Below are positions 1 through 5,462 of a DNA stretch of 6,290 nt, piece after piece. The position numbers and the translations under genes were made by a program. This stretch comes from Candidatus Moraniibacteriota bacterium (GTDB lineage Bacteria; Patescibacteriota; Minisyncoccia; Moranbacterales; UBA11712). Location of the stretch: assembly GCA_003157295.1 (NCBI GenBank), contig PMJF01000075.1, positions 1 through 6,290 on the forward strand. The letters run 5' to 3'. The notes beneath the pieces were generated by a model. It made no database searches. It was not told the origin of the DNA and saw nothing but the letters and a program-made list of their open reading frames with translations. Position 1 is the first letter of the stretch. Every line of letters starts with the position of its first letter.

Positions 1-1
1 C

Positions 2-2074
2 GATGGCACTTACCATTTAACGGTTCAAGACCAAACTCCCAGTCAAATTCCTCCTGATCAACCTCCTGACCAGCCATCTGATGAGCCAATTGTCCGCAAT
101 GATATCTGCAACGGCAAAAGTACAATTAGTATTTCAAGCTCCAGTACGAAAAAGACGGTCTTTGACGCTTGTATACTGGAAGGAGAAAAAGCTTCCTCGG
201 ATATCGTGAGCAAAAGCAGCAGTAATTTCGCCACGACCAAAAAAGTTTCTCTCAAGTCCAAATCAAAACGGACTCTTGAAGGGAAGCTCACCGTGAGACG
301 GCTCAATGCGAAACCGACCAAATTATCCCTGCCAAGCGCCTATGCCAATTCCTCGCATATCGTTCTCAACTATTTCCGCATTAAGCAAACTTTTTCCGAC
401 GCTGATCTCAGCGAGGCCAAGCTATACATGAGAATTCCAAAATCGTGGATTGCTTCCAATAACATCGATTCTTTGATATTCATTTCTTCCAGCGCAACCA
501 ATTCGGAAGTGCTCGACAGCCAAAAGAATAGTGAAAACAGCACCAGCGTGACCTATGTCGTCACTTTTTCGAAGTTCAATTTCTGGCTGAGCATAGTGGG
601 AGCAGCCAAAAAAACGGACTCAGGCAGTCAAACCGACCAGCCAAGTACTCCGGCTTCAGAGACTAGCAAACCAAATGATAATTCAACAGGCGATGACAAT
701 CCAAGCGGAAGTACGACTTCCCCGGGACAATCCGGAGATCTTATTCCGCTCTCAGGAGACATCCAGTCGGACGTCGACAAGGACGGCAATCAGGAGAAAA
801 CAACTGATACGGACCAAAATTCAAGCAACGGCAACGAGACCTTCTCCGATCCAGACGGATCTTCAGAGGCAGTAATTTCCACCGATGGCAATGGGGATGG
901 TCTCGTCGACCAGTTCATCGATACCAATCATGATGGACAGCCGGATGTTTATTGGGATCCGTACCATGATATCATCTCTGTCATCGCTCCGGTCGGTTCC
1001 GATAACTATGAATTTGATTCAAACGGAGACGGAACGCCGGATCGAACAATTGCGGCGGACACAAAAGAGGTTACAAAAAGAACAGACGCCTCTGGCTCCA
1101 AGGTGAGCTCAAGCGCCGTTTCAAACAAAAACAAAACAAATCAATTTGCTTTCATATCCTCCGCCAAAGAATATATCTCCCAGCATCCGCTCCAGATGAA
1201 TTCGGCCGTCGCTGCGGGACTTACTCTCCCGTTCCTCCCGATCCTCTTCCAGCTGAACTCTCTCGGCGATCTTTGGCTGGTTCTCAAGGAAGCGATCCTG
1301 CGCCTGTTTGGGATCATCTTCTCTAAAAAGAGAAGAAGGGGATGGGGCATAGTCTACGACAAAAACACCGGGGCGCCAATTCCGCTGGCGACCGTCAATA
1401 TCTTTGACCAAGATGGAGTCCGCCGCGAGAGCAAGATCACAAACAATCTGGGGATCTATTTTTTCCTCGTCTCGCCCGGAAAGTATGCCCTGGAAGCCAT
1501 AAAAAACGGATATCGCTCCCTTATCTCTCAAGATGATACGGAAGTGAAAACCGTCTATGAGGACGACTACCGCGGAGGGACTTTGGACATTGTCGATCCG
1601 GATCTTGTGAACCTGGATATCCCCATGACCTTCCAAAAAGCCAATATCTTGCGCAGCTTCCTCAACAAAAGAGTTCTCCAGATATTCCTCTGGGTAATCT
1701 TCTGGGGGGGCCTCCTCTTCAATCTGGCGATCCTGTTTTTCTTCCCAAGCATTCTCAATCTTCTTATCACAACGGCTTATGTCCTCTTGGCAATAATGAG
1801 AAACCAATATTTCAAACCTGCCGGGTGGGGATCAGTTGAAGGATCAAATGGAAAACCAGTGGCTTTCGCGGAAGTGAAGATATTGAATCCGCTCGATGAA
1901 AGGGTCCTTGCCAGAACCCTGACTGACCTTTACGGACGATATCTCATTGTTCTGAAAGAGGGCCGCTACATCCTTTCCGCTGCGTCCCGAGACGGAGCTG
2001 TCACCTATCGGTCCAACATCACCGTTGGGAAAATGCAGGCCGTGGATGAGAAGATAGTGTTGGGAGGGGTGTGA
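2..2074 (+). CDS. Large cell-surface protein with tandem carboxypeptidase-regulatory-like domains (5' end missing)
   Basis: The reading frame is open from base 2, so the gene starts before the window; the GTG at 206 is internal. The first codons (DGTYHLTVQD) look like the last strand of a PKD/Ig-type domain, followed by a Pro/Asp/Gln-rich linker. Bases about 353-610 resemble a PGF-pre-PGF domain (IPKSWIASNNID, then a tail like 'FSxFxI.G'). A Ser/Thr/Asn/Asp linker (611-871) leads to calcium-binding-type motifs of the DxNxDG class (872-1051: DGNGDG, DTNHDG, DSNGDG), as in thrombospondin type 3 repeats. Hydrophobic segments lie at about 1196-1318 and 1673-1804. Each is followed by a carboxypeptidase-regulatory-like beta-sandwich (about 1340-1636 and 1820-2065). 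The protein is probably anchored in the membrane with its N-terminal part displayed outside; which side each beta domain faces is unclear. Ligand and function are unknown. The architecture is one I recall from Patescibacteria. The gene ends in TGA followed by tandem terminators. Confidence 0.88.
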   Translation, partial: DGTYHLTVQDQTPSQIPPDQPPDQPSDEPIVRNDICNGKSTISISSSSTKKTVFDACILEGEKASSDIVSKSSSNFATTKKVSLKSKSKRTLEGKLTVRRLNAKPTKLSLPSAYANSSHIVLNYFRIKQTFSDADLSEAKLYMRIPKSWIASNNIDSLIFISSSATNSEVLDSQKNSENSTSVTYVVTFSKFNFWLSIVGAAKKTDSGSQTDQPSTPASETSKPNDNSTGDDNPSGSTTSPGQSGDLIPLSGDIQSDVDKDGNQEKTTDTDQNSSNGNETFSDPDGSSEAVISTDGNGDGLVDQFIDTNHDGQPDVYWDPYHDIISVIAPVGSDNYEFDSNGDGTPDRTIAADTKEVTKRTDASGSKVSSSAVSNKNKTNQFAFISSAKEYISQHPLQMNSAVAAGLTLPFLPILFQLNSLGDLWLVLKEAILRLFGIIFSKKRRRGWGIVYDKNTGAPIPLATVNIFDQDGVRRESKITNNLGIYFFLVSPGKYALEAIKNGYRSLISQDDTEVKTVYEDDYRGGTLDIVDPDLVNLDIPMTFQKANILRSFLNKRVLQIFLWVIFWGGLLFNLAILFFFPSILNLLITTAYVLLAIMRNQYFKPAGWGSVEGSNGKPVAFAEVKILNPLDERVLARTLTDLYGRYLIVLKEGRYILSAASRDGAVTYRSNITVGKMQAVDEKIVLGGV

Positions 2075-2100
2075 ATCGTTGGCAAATAATATGTTCAAAA

Positions 2101-2124
2101 AAAAGCGTCTGAAAGGATGCTTTT
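2101..2124 (+). terminator. Hairpin after the surface-protein gene (first of two)
   Basis: AAAAGCGTC (2101-2109) pairs with GATGCTTTT (2116-2124) over nine positions, one a G-T wobble, around the six-base loop TGAAAG. The T-run is only four bases and is part of the stem, so alone it would be a weak intrinsic terminator. It begins 27 bases after the TGA stop of the upstream gene. Confidence 0.5.
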
Positions 2125-2125
2125 A

Positions 2126-2153
2126 AAAAAGCGGGGATAAAACCCTGCTTTTT
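2126..2153 (+). terminator. Intrinsic terminator (second of two)
   Basis: AAAAAGCGGGG (2126-2136) pairs with CCCTGCTTTTT (2143-2153) over eleven positions with one G-T wobble, around the loop ATAAAA. The 3' side ends in five T. The flanking A-run makes it potentially active in both directions, although no minus-strand gene is seen nearby. It separates the surface-protein gene from the CHAP hydrolase gene. Confidence 0.8.
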
Positions 2154-2178
2154 GCATTTAATGGATATTTATTATAGT
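2151..2178 (+). promoter_or_regulatory. Possible promoter of the CHAP hydrolase gene
   Basis: A -35-like TTTGCA (2151-2156) lies 16 bases before a -10-like TATAGT (2173-2178). Predicted transcription would start near 2185, leaving a leader of about 33 bases before the ATG at 2218. The -35 overlaps the last T residues of the preceding terminator. The surrounding sequence is very AT-rich, so chance matches are likely; other -10 candidates (TATTAT 2170, TATAAA 2180) overlap it. Confidence 0.35.
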
Positions 2179-2217
2179 ATATAAATATTGATAATAATTA
2201 AAATCTCCCCTAATCAG

Positions 2218-3054
2218 ATGAGAATACAAACGCGCAAAAAGAATTATTTTAGCAAAAAAGTAAAAGTATTAAGTTTAGGCTTGATCCTGATAGGTTCTGT
2301 TTTGAGTTTACAATTCCAAGTTTTTGCCGCTGCACTTCCCGGTCCAATGACTGTTAGCGTCGCTAAATCGACATTCAGCACAGGGGAAAATTTTGTAATA
2401 AACTGGACCGCTTCAATCAATGCGACCAAATACGGTCTTTCCATTTGGCAGGCTCCCTATGGTGGCGATCCTATTTGGGACCATTACGTTACAGGAACCT
2501 CCAAGAATATTGGAAAGTTGAAAGCCGGCAGTTATCGCGTGAACATGAAGCCATATAATTCCGCGGGAGGAGGAGCGGATAGCAATATTGTGGATTTTAC
2601 AGTGGAAAATTCAGCAGTTCAGCCTGGTGTCTCTTCAACTTTTACGGAGAGGTATAATGCACCTTCTGCTAGTGATATTCATTATTACTCATCACAAAAT
2701 ACGTTTGTAGCGCCAAACTGTACATGGTATGCATTTGGGAGAGCATGGGAGATCAGGGGGACGCAAATTCCTCATTATGGAGGAAACGCAAAAGACTGGT
2801 GGACGCTTACCGCCTTACACAGAAGCAAGACCAAGCCTGCATTAGGAGCAATTGCTGTGTGGGGTGGCGCTAACAATTCACTTAATCAAGGGAACGGTCA
2901 CGTAGCAATTGTTGAAGAAATCTCTCATAATGGCAAAATAGTTACTGTGTCAGAGGGGAACTACTTAGGCTCTTCTTTTCATCGTGAGACTGTGAAAGAA
3001 ATCACTCATCGGAAAGATTGCGGTAAATTTTTAGGATATATTTATATAAGATAA
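2218..3054 (+). CDS. Secreted CHAP-domain peptidoglycan hydrolase with an N-terminal Ig/FN3-like domain
   Basis: This 278-residue protein should be exported and cut peptidoglycan, as an amidase or peptide-crosslink endopeptidase. Residues 1-39 form a clear signal peptide: a basic start (RTRKKNYFSKK-type), a hydrophobic core at 17-36, and cleavage near AAA at 37-39. Residues about 41-131 look like one beta-sandwich (Ig/FN3-like; IVDFTV end strand), probably for wall or surface binding. The CHAP domain spans about 150-278 and shows the family's catalytic set: Cys168 in PNCTWYAFGRAW, His228 in GHVAIVEEI, and the SEGNY motif with Asn248. ATG 2218 is chosen over the TTG at 2188 because it starts directly at the basic n-region and the TTG lies at the predicted transcription start. 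No good Shine-Dalgarno is visible. A hemerythrin-like gene follows after two bases. The role could be daughter-cell separation, wall remodelling or attack on a host or competitor; the sequence does not decide. Confidence 0.88.
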   Translation: MRIQTRKKNYFSKKVKVLSLGLILIGSVLSLQFQVFAAALPGPMTVSVAKSTFSTGENFVINWTASINATKYGLSIWQAPYGGDPIWDHYVTGTSKNIGKLKAGSYRVNMKPYNSAGGGADSNIVDFTVENSAVQPGVSSTFTERYNAPSASDIHYYSSQNTFVAPNCTWYAFGRAWEIRGTQIPHYGGNAKDWWTLTALHRSKTKPALGAIAVWGGANNSLNQGNGHVAIVEEISHNGKIVTVSEGNYLGSSFHRETVKEITHRKDCGKFLGYIYIR

Positions 3055-3056
3055 AC

Positions 3057-3596
3057 GTGGGAAATAAAGTCTTAAGCACGCTAAAAAAAGAACACGTCGT
3101 CGCGAAAAGCATTGTGACGGTTCTCTTTCGCATTGTGGAAGACTTGAGAACGGGGAAATCGGTCTCCCTCCTCTATTTGAAAGAATTGATCGAGGCAATT
3201 AGCCGCGTGATGGAAATGCATCACCGGAAGGAAATGGAAGTTTTCGCATACCTGACTCCTCACGAGGAAATAGCGAAAGAAGACCTGCTGGATGTTTTGA
3301 CCGAAGAACATAATCTTGGGTATGAATATTTTGCCAATGCGGTGCGGATCATTGATCACGCGGACAAAGCCAATAATGAAAAACATGAGCTTATCCCTTT
3401 CCATGTCGATGAATACGCCAAGCTCTTGAAAGAGCATATTAGGAAAGAAGAAAACGGATTTTTCCCAATGATAAAAAAATTTATTACCGAGGAGGAACAG
3501 GATAAAATACTAAAAGCGTTCGGGAAAATTGAGCAGGAACTTCAAAGCCGGAAAGAAATGGCAGTGATCGAATCGGCTATCCAGAAATTTCGGTAA
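3057..3596 (+). CDS. Hemerythrin-like (HHE cation-binding) domain protein
   Basis: This 179-residue, mostly helical protein resembles hemerythrin/HHE-domain proteins, which hold a di-iron centre in a four-helix bundle and bind or sense O2, NO or reactive oxygen, or store iron. Candidate ligands occur in the expected order: His13 (KKEHVVAK), the HxxxE pair His55/Glu59 in MHHRKEME, His85 (TEEHNLGY), then a second HxxxE, His127/Glu131 in KEHIRKEENGFFP. The length matches single-domain members, and no signal peptide or membrane segment is present, so it is likely cytoplasmic. GTG 3057 is the only reasonable start: an in-frame TAA lies at 3024-3026 and no ATG, GTG or TTG falls between. It starts two bases after the CHAP gene stops, so the two are probably cotranscribed and translationally coupled, since no strong ribosome binding site is seen. 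Which ligand it binds, and why it sits with a wall hydrolase, cannot be told from sequence. Confidence 0.85.
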   Translation: MGNKVLSTLKKEHVVAKSIVTVLFRIVEDLRTGKSVSLLYLKELIEAISRVMEMHHRKEMEVFAYLTPHEEIAKEDLLDVLTEEHNLGYEYFANAVRIIDHADKANNEKHELIPFHVDEYAKLLKEHIRKEENGFFPMIKKFITEEEQDKILKAFGKIEQELQSRKEMAVIESAIQKFR

Positions 3597-3648
3597 TTTC
3601 TCGGGCCTGTTAGCTAAAAAATGGAATAAATCACCCGGAAAAGTGTAG

Positions 3649-3656
3649 TATATTAT
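3649..3656 (+). promoter_or_regulatory. Possible -10 element before the YggT-family gene
   Basis: TATATT/TATTAT overlap at 3649-3656, inside a 'TAGTATATTATAGG' block about 30 bases before the ATG at 3686. I find no convincing -35 at the normal distance. A similar TATAGTATATAA block sits before the CHAP gene, so this may be a shared -10 style. The site is weak and AT-rich. Confidence 0.25.
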
Positions 3657-3685
3657 AGGACTAAATAAATAATTAAGATAAATTT

Positions 3686-4000
3686 ATGTTCGGAATTGTG
3701 AGGACATTGGTAAATCTCGTCGTTGGAGTGATCGAATTTTTGCTGTTGCTCCGATTCATCTTCAAATTTTTTGTTGCTAATCTAAGCACTCCCTTTGTGG
3801 CCTGGATCTATAGCACGACGGCTCCCTTGGTAAGTCCCTTTGCAAAAATACTTCCGAATCTCAATATTGGGCAGTTTGTGATCGATTTTACGACGCTTGT
3901 CGCGCTTATAGTGTACGTTTTGATCGGCTATTTGATCTTGCAACTGTTTTCCTATGTCGGCCCCAGATATTATAGGGGGGACGGGGGATACAGGGATTGA
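3686..4000 (+). CDS. YggT-family integral membrane protein
   Basis: This 104-residue protein has the YggT layout: a first membrane helix at about 7-30, a conserved-looking reentrant/loop part at 34-57 (STPFVAWIYSTTAPLVSPF, then KILPN), and a second helix at about 63-90. The family is small, widespread and poorly understood; members have been linked to osmotic tolerance and, in Gram-positives, often lie next to division genes. No division gene is present here. The arginine in LLLRF, the Pro-Phe after the first helix and the P-x-x-P-F-x-x-I-L-P stretch are the parts that persuade me. The C-terminal tail (YYRGDGGYRD) is short and polar. The start has no clear Shine-Dalgarno. The gene ends in TGA TGA, and a terminator begins 17 bases later, so it is probably transcribed alone. 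Confidence 0.85.
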   Translation: MFGIVRTLVNLVVGVIEFLLLLRFIFKFFVANLSTPFVAWIYSTTAPLVSPFAKILPNLNIGQFVIDFTTLVALIVYVLIGYLILQLFSYVGPRYYRGDGGYRD

Positions 4001-4017
4001 TGAATTTTGCTTTAGAT

Positions 4018-4048
4018 AAAAAGACAGGGCCAAAGCCCTGTTTTTTTT
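4018..4048 (+). terminator. Strong intrinsic terminator after the YggT-family gene
   Basis: ACAGGGC (4024-4030) pairs perfectly with GCCCTGT (4035-4041) around the loop CAAA. Pairing continues outward through a G-T wobble (4023/4042) into an A-run against a T-run, about 13 pairs in all, with eight T at 4041-4048. Its presence shows that the longer reading frame starting at 3997 is not the real start of the next gene. Confidence 0.88.
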
Positions 4049-4123
4049 ATGAAAATAAATTAAGGCTGAAAGTCGTATTAGAAGTTAGATCGATATTTAT
4101 TAGGCAATTAAAATATATTAGAA

Positions 4124-4132
4124 AGGCGGTGA
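4124..4132 (+). promoter_or_regulatory. Shine-Dalgarno site of the small Cys-Cys-His protein
   Basis: AGGCGGTGA differs at one base from the ideal AGGAGGTGA. It lies five bases before ATG 4138 and eight before ATG 4141. It is the best ribosome binding site in the window and fixes the start of the gene here, about 140 bases inside the longer open frame. The -10-like TATATT at 4114-4119 lies just upstream, but is too close for a leader containing this site to be certain. Confidence 0.7.
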
Positions 4133-4137
4133 AATAT

Positions 4138-4323
4138 ATGATGGGACACAAAGGATGCTGTCATTCAAAAAAGGATGATGGAAAATGGGACATGACCGAA
4201 TGGAAAGAAGCATACGAGAAGATGAGCGATGCCGAAAAAAAAGAAATGCTTGAAGAAAAGTTGAAGCACCTCAATAAAAAAATGGACTGGGCGAAGGGAG
4301 AGCTGGCAAAACTCGGCAAGTAA
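4138..4323 (+). CDS. Small charged protein with an N-terminal Cys-Cys-His cluster, function unknown
   Basis: I do not recognise a named family. From ATG 4138 the product has 61 residues, from the adjacent ATG 4141 it has 60. The N-terminus is MGHKGCCHSKK: two His and two adjacent Cys within six residues, which could bind a metal or act in thiol chemistry. The rest (about 15-60) is rich in Lys, Glu and Met and looks like one or two amphipathic helices, with Trp residues in KWDMTEWK and MDWAK, possibly a short coiled coil. No signal peptide or membrane helix is present. The frame is open back to 3997, but that would overlap the YggT gene and cross its terminator, and only the internal start has a ribosome binding site. 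A terminator follows, so it is probably its own transcription unit, and the strong translation signal suggests an abundant protein. Confidence 0.75.
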   Translation: MMGHKGCCHSKKDDGKWDMTEWKEAYEKMSDAEKKEMLEEKLKHLNKKMDWAKGELAKLGK

Positions 4324-4338
4324 TTTTTTTGTTGGGAA

Positions 4339-4372
4339 AATAACCCTCTTCTGATAGGGTGAGAGGATTATT
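4339..4372 (+). other. Imperfect hairpin between the small protein gene and its terminator
   Basis: AATAACCCTCT (4339-4349) can pair with AGAGGATTATT (4362-4372): ten pairs and one C-A mismatch around a 12-base loop. It has no T-run of its own and directly abuts the terminator A-run. It could be an mRNA 3'-end stabiliser or processing site, or chance. Confidence 0.3.
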
Positions 4373-4401
4373 AAAAAACGGAGTGTATTGCTCCGTTTTT
4401 T
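4373..4401 (+). terminator. Strong intrinsic terminator before the sigma factor gene
   Basis: AAAAAACGGAG (4373-4383) pairs perfectly with CTCCGTTTTTT (4391-4401), eleven pairs with a seven-base loop TGTATTG and six T. It isolates the small protein gene from the sigma factor operon, so the sigma gene needs a promoter within 4402-4443 or depends on readthrough. Confidence 0.87.
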
Positions 4402-4443
4402 GTTTTAGCCTAAGCTGATAAGGTGCAGCTTATAAGCAATTTT

Positions 4444-5001
4444 ATGGAAATGGACGACAATCAATCAGTAAAAAACTTTCTCGAGGGAAACGATGCCGCT
4501 TTTGAAGAATTGGTAAAAAAGTATCTAAAGCCGATTTACAATTTCCTCTATCGGCTGACGAATGATCGGCCAGCAGCGGAAGATATCTCTCAGGACGCAT
4601 TTCTCAAAGCTTGGAAGAATCTGCGCCGTTTTGACCAAAAAAGGAATTTCAAAACCTGGCTTTTTACGATCGCCAAAAATACGGCTTTCGATCATTTCAA
4701 AAGGAAGAAGGAAATTCCGTTTGCCGTTTTTGCGGATGAGGAAGGAGAGAGCGCATTTGGTGAAATACCCGATGAAAATATTTTACCCGATGAAGTTTTG
4801 GAGCGAAGCGACATGGCCGAAGAATTGGACACAATTTTACAAAAAATACCCTCGCAATATGGCGCGATATTGCTTTTGTATTACAAAGAAGATTTTTCCC
4901 TCCACGAAATCGCCGAAATTTTGGGTGAACCGTATAACACCATCAAAAGCCGGCACCGGAGAGCATTGATGACCCTTAAGAAAGCCATACTTGGCGCTTA
5001 G
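4444..5001 (+). CDS. ECF-type RNA polymerase sigma-70 family sigma factor
   Basis: From ATG 4444 the protein has 185 residues, the usual size of group 4 (ECF) sigma factors with only regions 2 and 4. Region 2 spans about 18-88 (AAFEELVKKYLKPIYNFLYR, then AEDISQDAFLKAW and FKTWLFTIAKNTAFDHFK), for core binding and -10 recognition. An acidic linker follows (DEEGESAFGEIPDENILPDE). Region 4 spans about 128-182, with the -35-binding helix-turn-helix FSLHEIAEILGEPYNTIKSR and the basic HRRAL. Starts at GTG 4423 or ATG 4450 are also possible: AAGGTG at 4420-4425 is too far from 4444 to act as its Shine-Dalgarno and overlaps the GTG. It is followed after 36 bases by a small membrane protein in the anti-sigma position. 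The likely role is to switch on envelope or export genes in response to a signal relayed by that partner. The target promoter is not evident. Confidence 0.93.
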   Translation: MEMDDNQSVKNFLEGNDAAFEELVKKYLKPIYNFLYRLTNDRPAAEDISQDAFLKAWKNLRRFDQKRNFKTWLFTIAKNTAFDHFKRKKEIPFAVFADEEGESAFGEIPDENILPDEVLERSDMAEELDTILQKIPSQYGAILLLYYKEDFSLHEIAEILGEPYNTIKSRHRRALMTLKKAILGA

Positions 5002-5037
5002 TGCGTCTAAAAGGATACGCTAATCGTATTAATAAAT

Positions 5038-5460
5038 ATGAGCCTAAATCTCCACAATTTATTCAAAAACCTAAAAACACTCGAACCTTCCGAAGGATTA
5101 GAGGGAAAAATTTTGCAGCGAGTCGCGCTGAAAAGGAGCCGGCAAATCAAAAGAAATCTGGCGTTTGTGTACGCGGGTTTCCTACTGTCTTTTGGCGCCT
5201 TTTTATACACGGTGTTCAGTTCCGGAAACGCCCTTTTAAGATCGGAGTTTATGGATCTGGCAAAACTGGTTTTTTCCGACGGGGGAGTTATCGCCAGCCA
5301 CGGGGGAGATTTCGCGCTTTCACTGCTCGAGACATTTCCCGTTATGGATATGGTGGCCATTTTGATCCCTATTTTTGCGGTGATGCTGCTTCTCAGTTTA
5401 TATCTCAAGCTTGTTAATAAAACTAATTATAATTATACTAAAAACATATGTGTACACTAG
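5038..5460 (+). CDS. Two-pass membrane protein, probable anti-sigma factor
   Basis: This 140-residue protein has a soluble basic N-terminus (1-40, with the motif LEPSEGLEGKILQRVALKR), a membrane helix at about 41-61, an intervening loop of about 40 residues (62-101), and a second helix at about 102-126, ending in a short polar tail. The 'P-x-x-x-L-x-x-K-I-L' pattern near the N-terminus is one I associate with putative anti-sigma proteins beside ECF sigma genes. The role is inferred mainly from being directly downstream of one. It lacks the HxxxCxxC zinc motif of ZAS anti-sigma factors (its only Cys is near the C-terminus), so it would belong to another type. ATG 5038 is the only start, because an in-frame TAA lies at 5008-5010; no Shine-Dalgarno is well placed (AAAAGGAT at 5009-5016 is 21 bases upstream). 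The last codons overlap a promoter-like site. Confidence 0.72.
   Translation: MSLNLHNLFKNLKTLEPSEGLEGKILQRVALKRSRQIKRNLAFVYAGFLLSFGAFLYTVFSSGNALLRSEFMDLAKLVFSDGGVIASHGGDFALSLLETFPVMDMVAILIPIFAVMLLLSLYLKLVNKTNYNYTKNICVH
5411..5439 (+). promoter_or_regulatory. Probable internal promoter for the DUF5666-like and adaptor genes
   Basis: TTGTTA (5411-5416) and TATACT (5434-5439) are separated by exactly 17 bases, matching a housekeeping sigma-70 promoter at 4/6 and 5/6 positions. It lies inside the last codons of the anti-sigma gene. Transcription would start near 5446, leaving a leader of about 16 bases to ATG 5463, or almost none to ATG 5448. An overlapping TATAAT (5428-5433) lacks a -35 at the right distance. 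The AT-rich composition lowers confidence. Confidence 0.5.
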
Positions 5461-5462
5461 AA

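Noticed and set aside
1121..1807. A 228-codon minus-strand open frame opposite the surface-protein gene
   Set aside because: It lies wholly opposite a well-supported coding region, has biased acidic/basic composition typical of a mirrored frame, no domain I recognise and no ribosome binding site I could see.
206..2074. GTG 206 as the true start of the surface-protein gene
   Set aside because: The frame is open to the left edge and the codons before 206 encode the end of a plausible Ig/PKD-type domain and a linker, so the gene begins outside the window.
2188..2217. TTG 2188 as the start of the CHAP hydrolase
   Set aside because: It adds ten residues before the signal peptide's basic region and lies at the predicted transcription start; ATG 2218 gives a normal signal peptide.
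3597..3640. CTCGGG / CCCGG inverted repeat after the hemerythrin-like gene as a terminator
   Set aside because: The loop is about 27 bases, the stem has a mismatch, and it is followed by A rather than T residues.
2072..4002. TGA recoded as glycine (Gracilibacteria/SR1 code)
   Set aside because: TGA occurs only at gene ends (2072-2074 and 3998-4000, the latter directly followed by a second TGA) and not inside the recognised domains.
3997..4137. An extended N-terminus for the small Cys-Cys-His protein starting at 3997
   Set aside because: It would overlap the YggT stop, run through a strong terminator at 4018-4048 and lack a ribosome binding site; the AGGCGGTGA site places the start at 4138/4141.
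4335..4354. GGAAAAT...TCTGA as an ECF sigma autoregulatory promoter
   Set aside because: The two elements are only about 8 bases apart, far short of the roughly 16-base spacing needed, and a terminator lies between them and the sigma gene.
5001..5417. Open frames on both strands overlapping the anti-sigma candidate (5001-5417 plus, 5007-5408 minus)
   Set aside because: The frame at 5038-5460 has coherent membrane helices and an N-terminal motif; the others are rich in Arg/Phe or Ser/Ala without structure and look like shadows.
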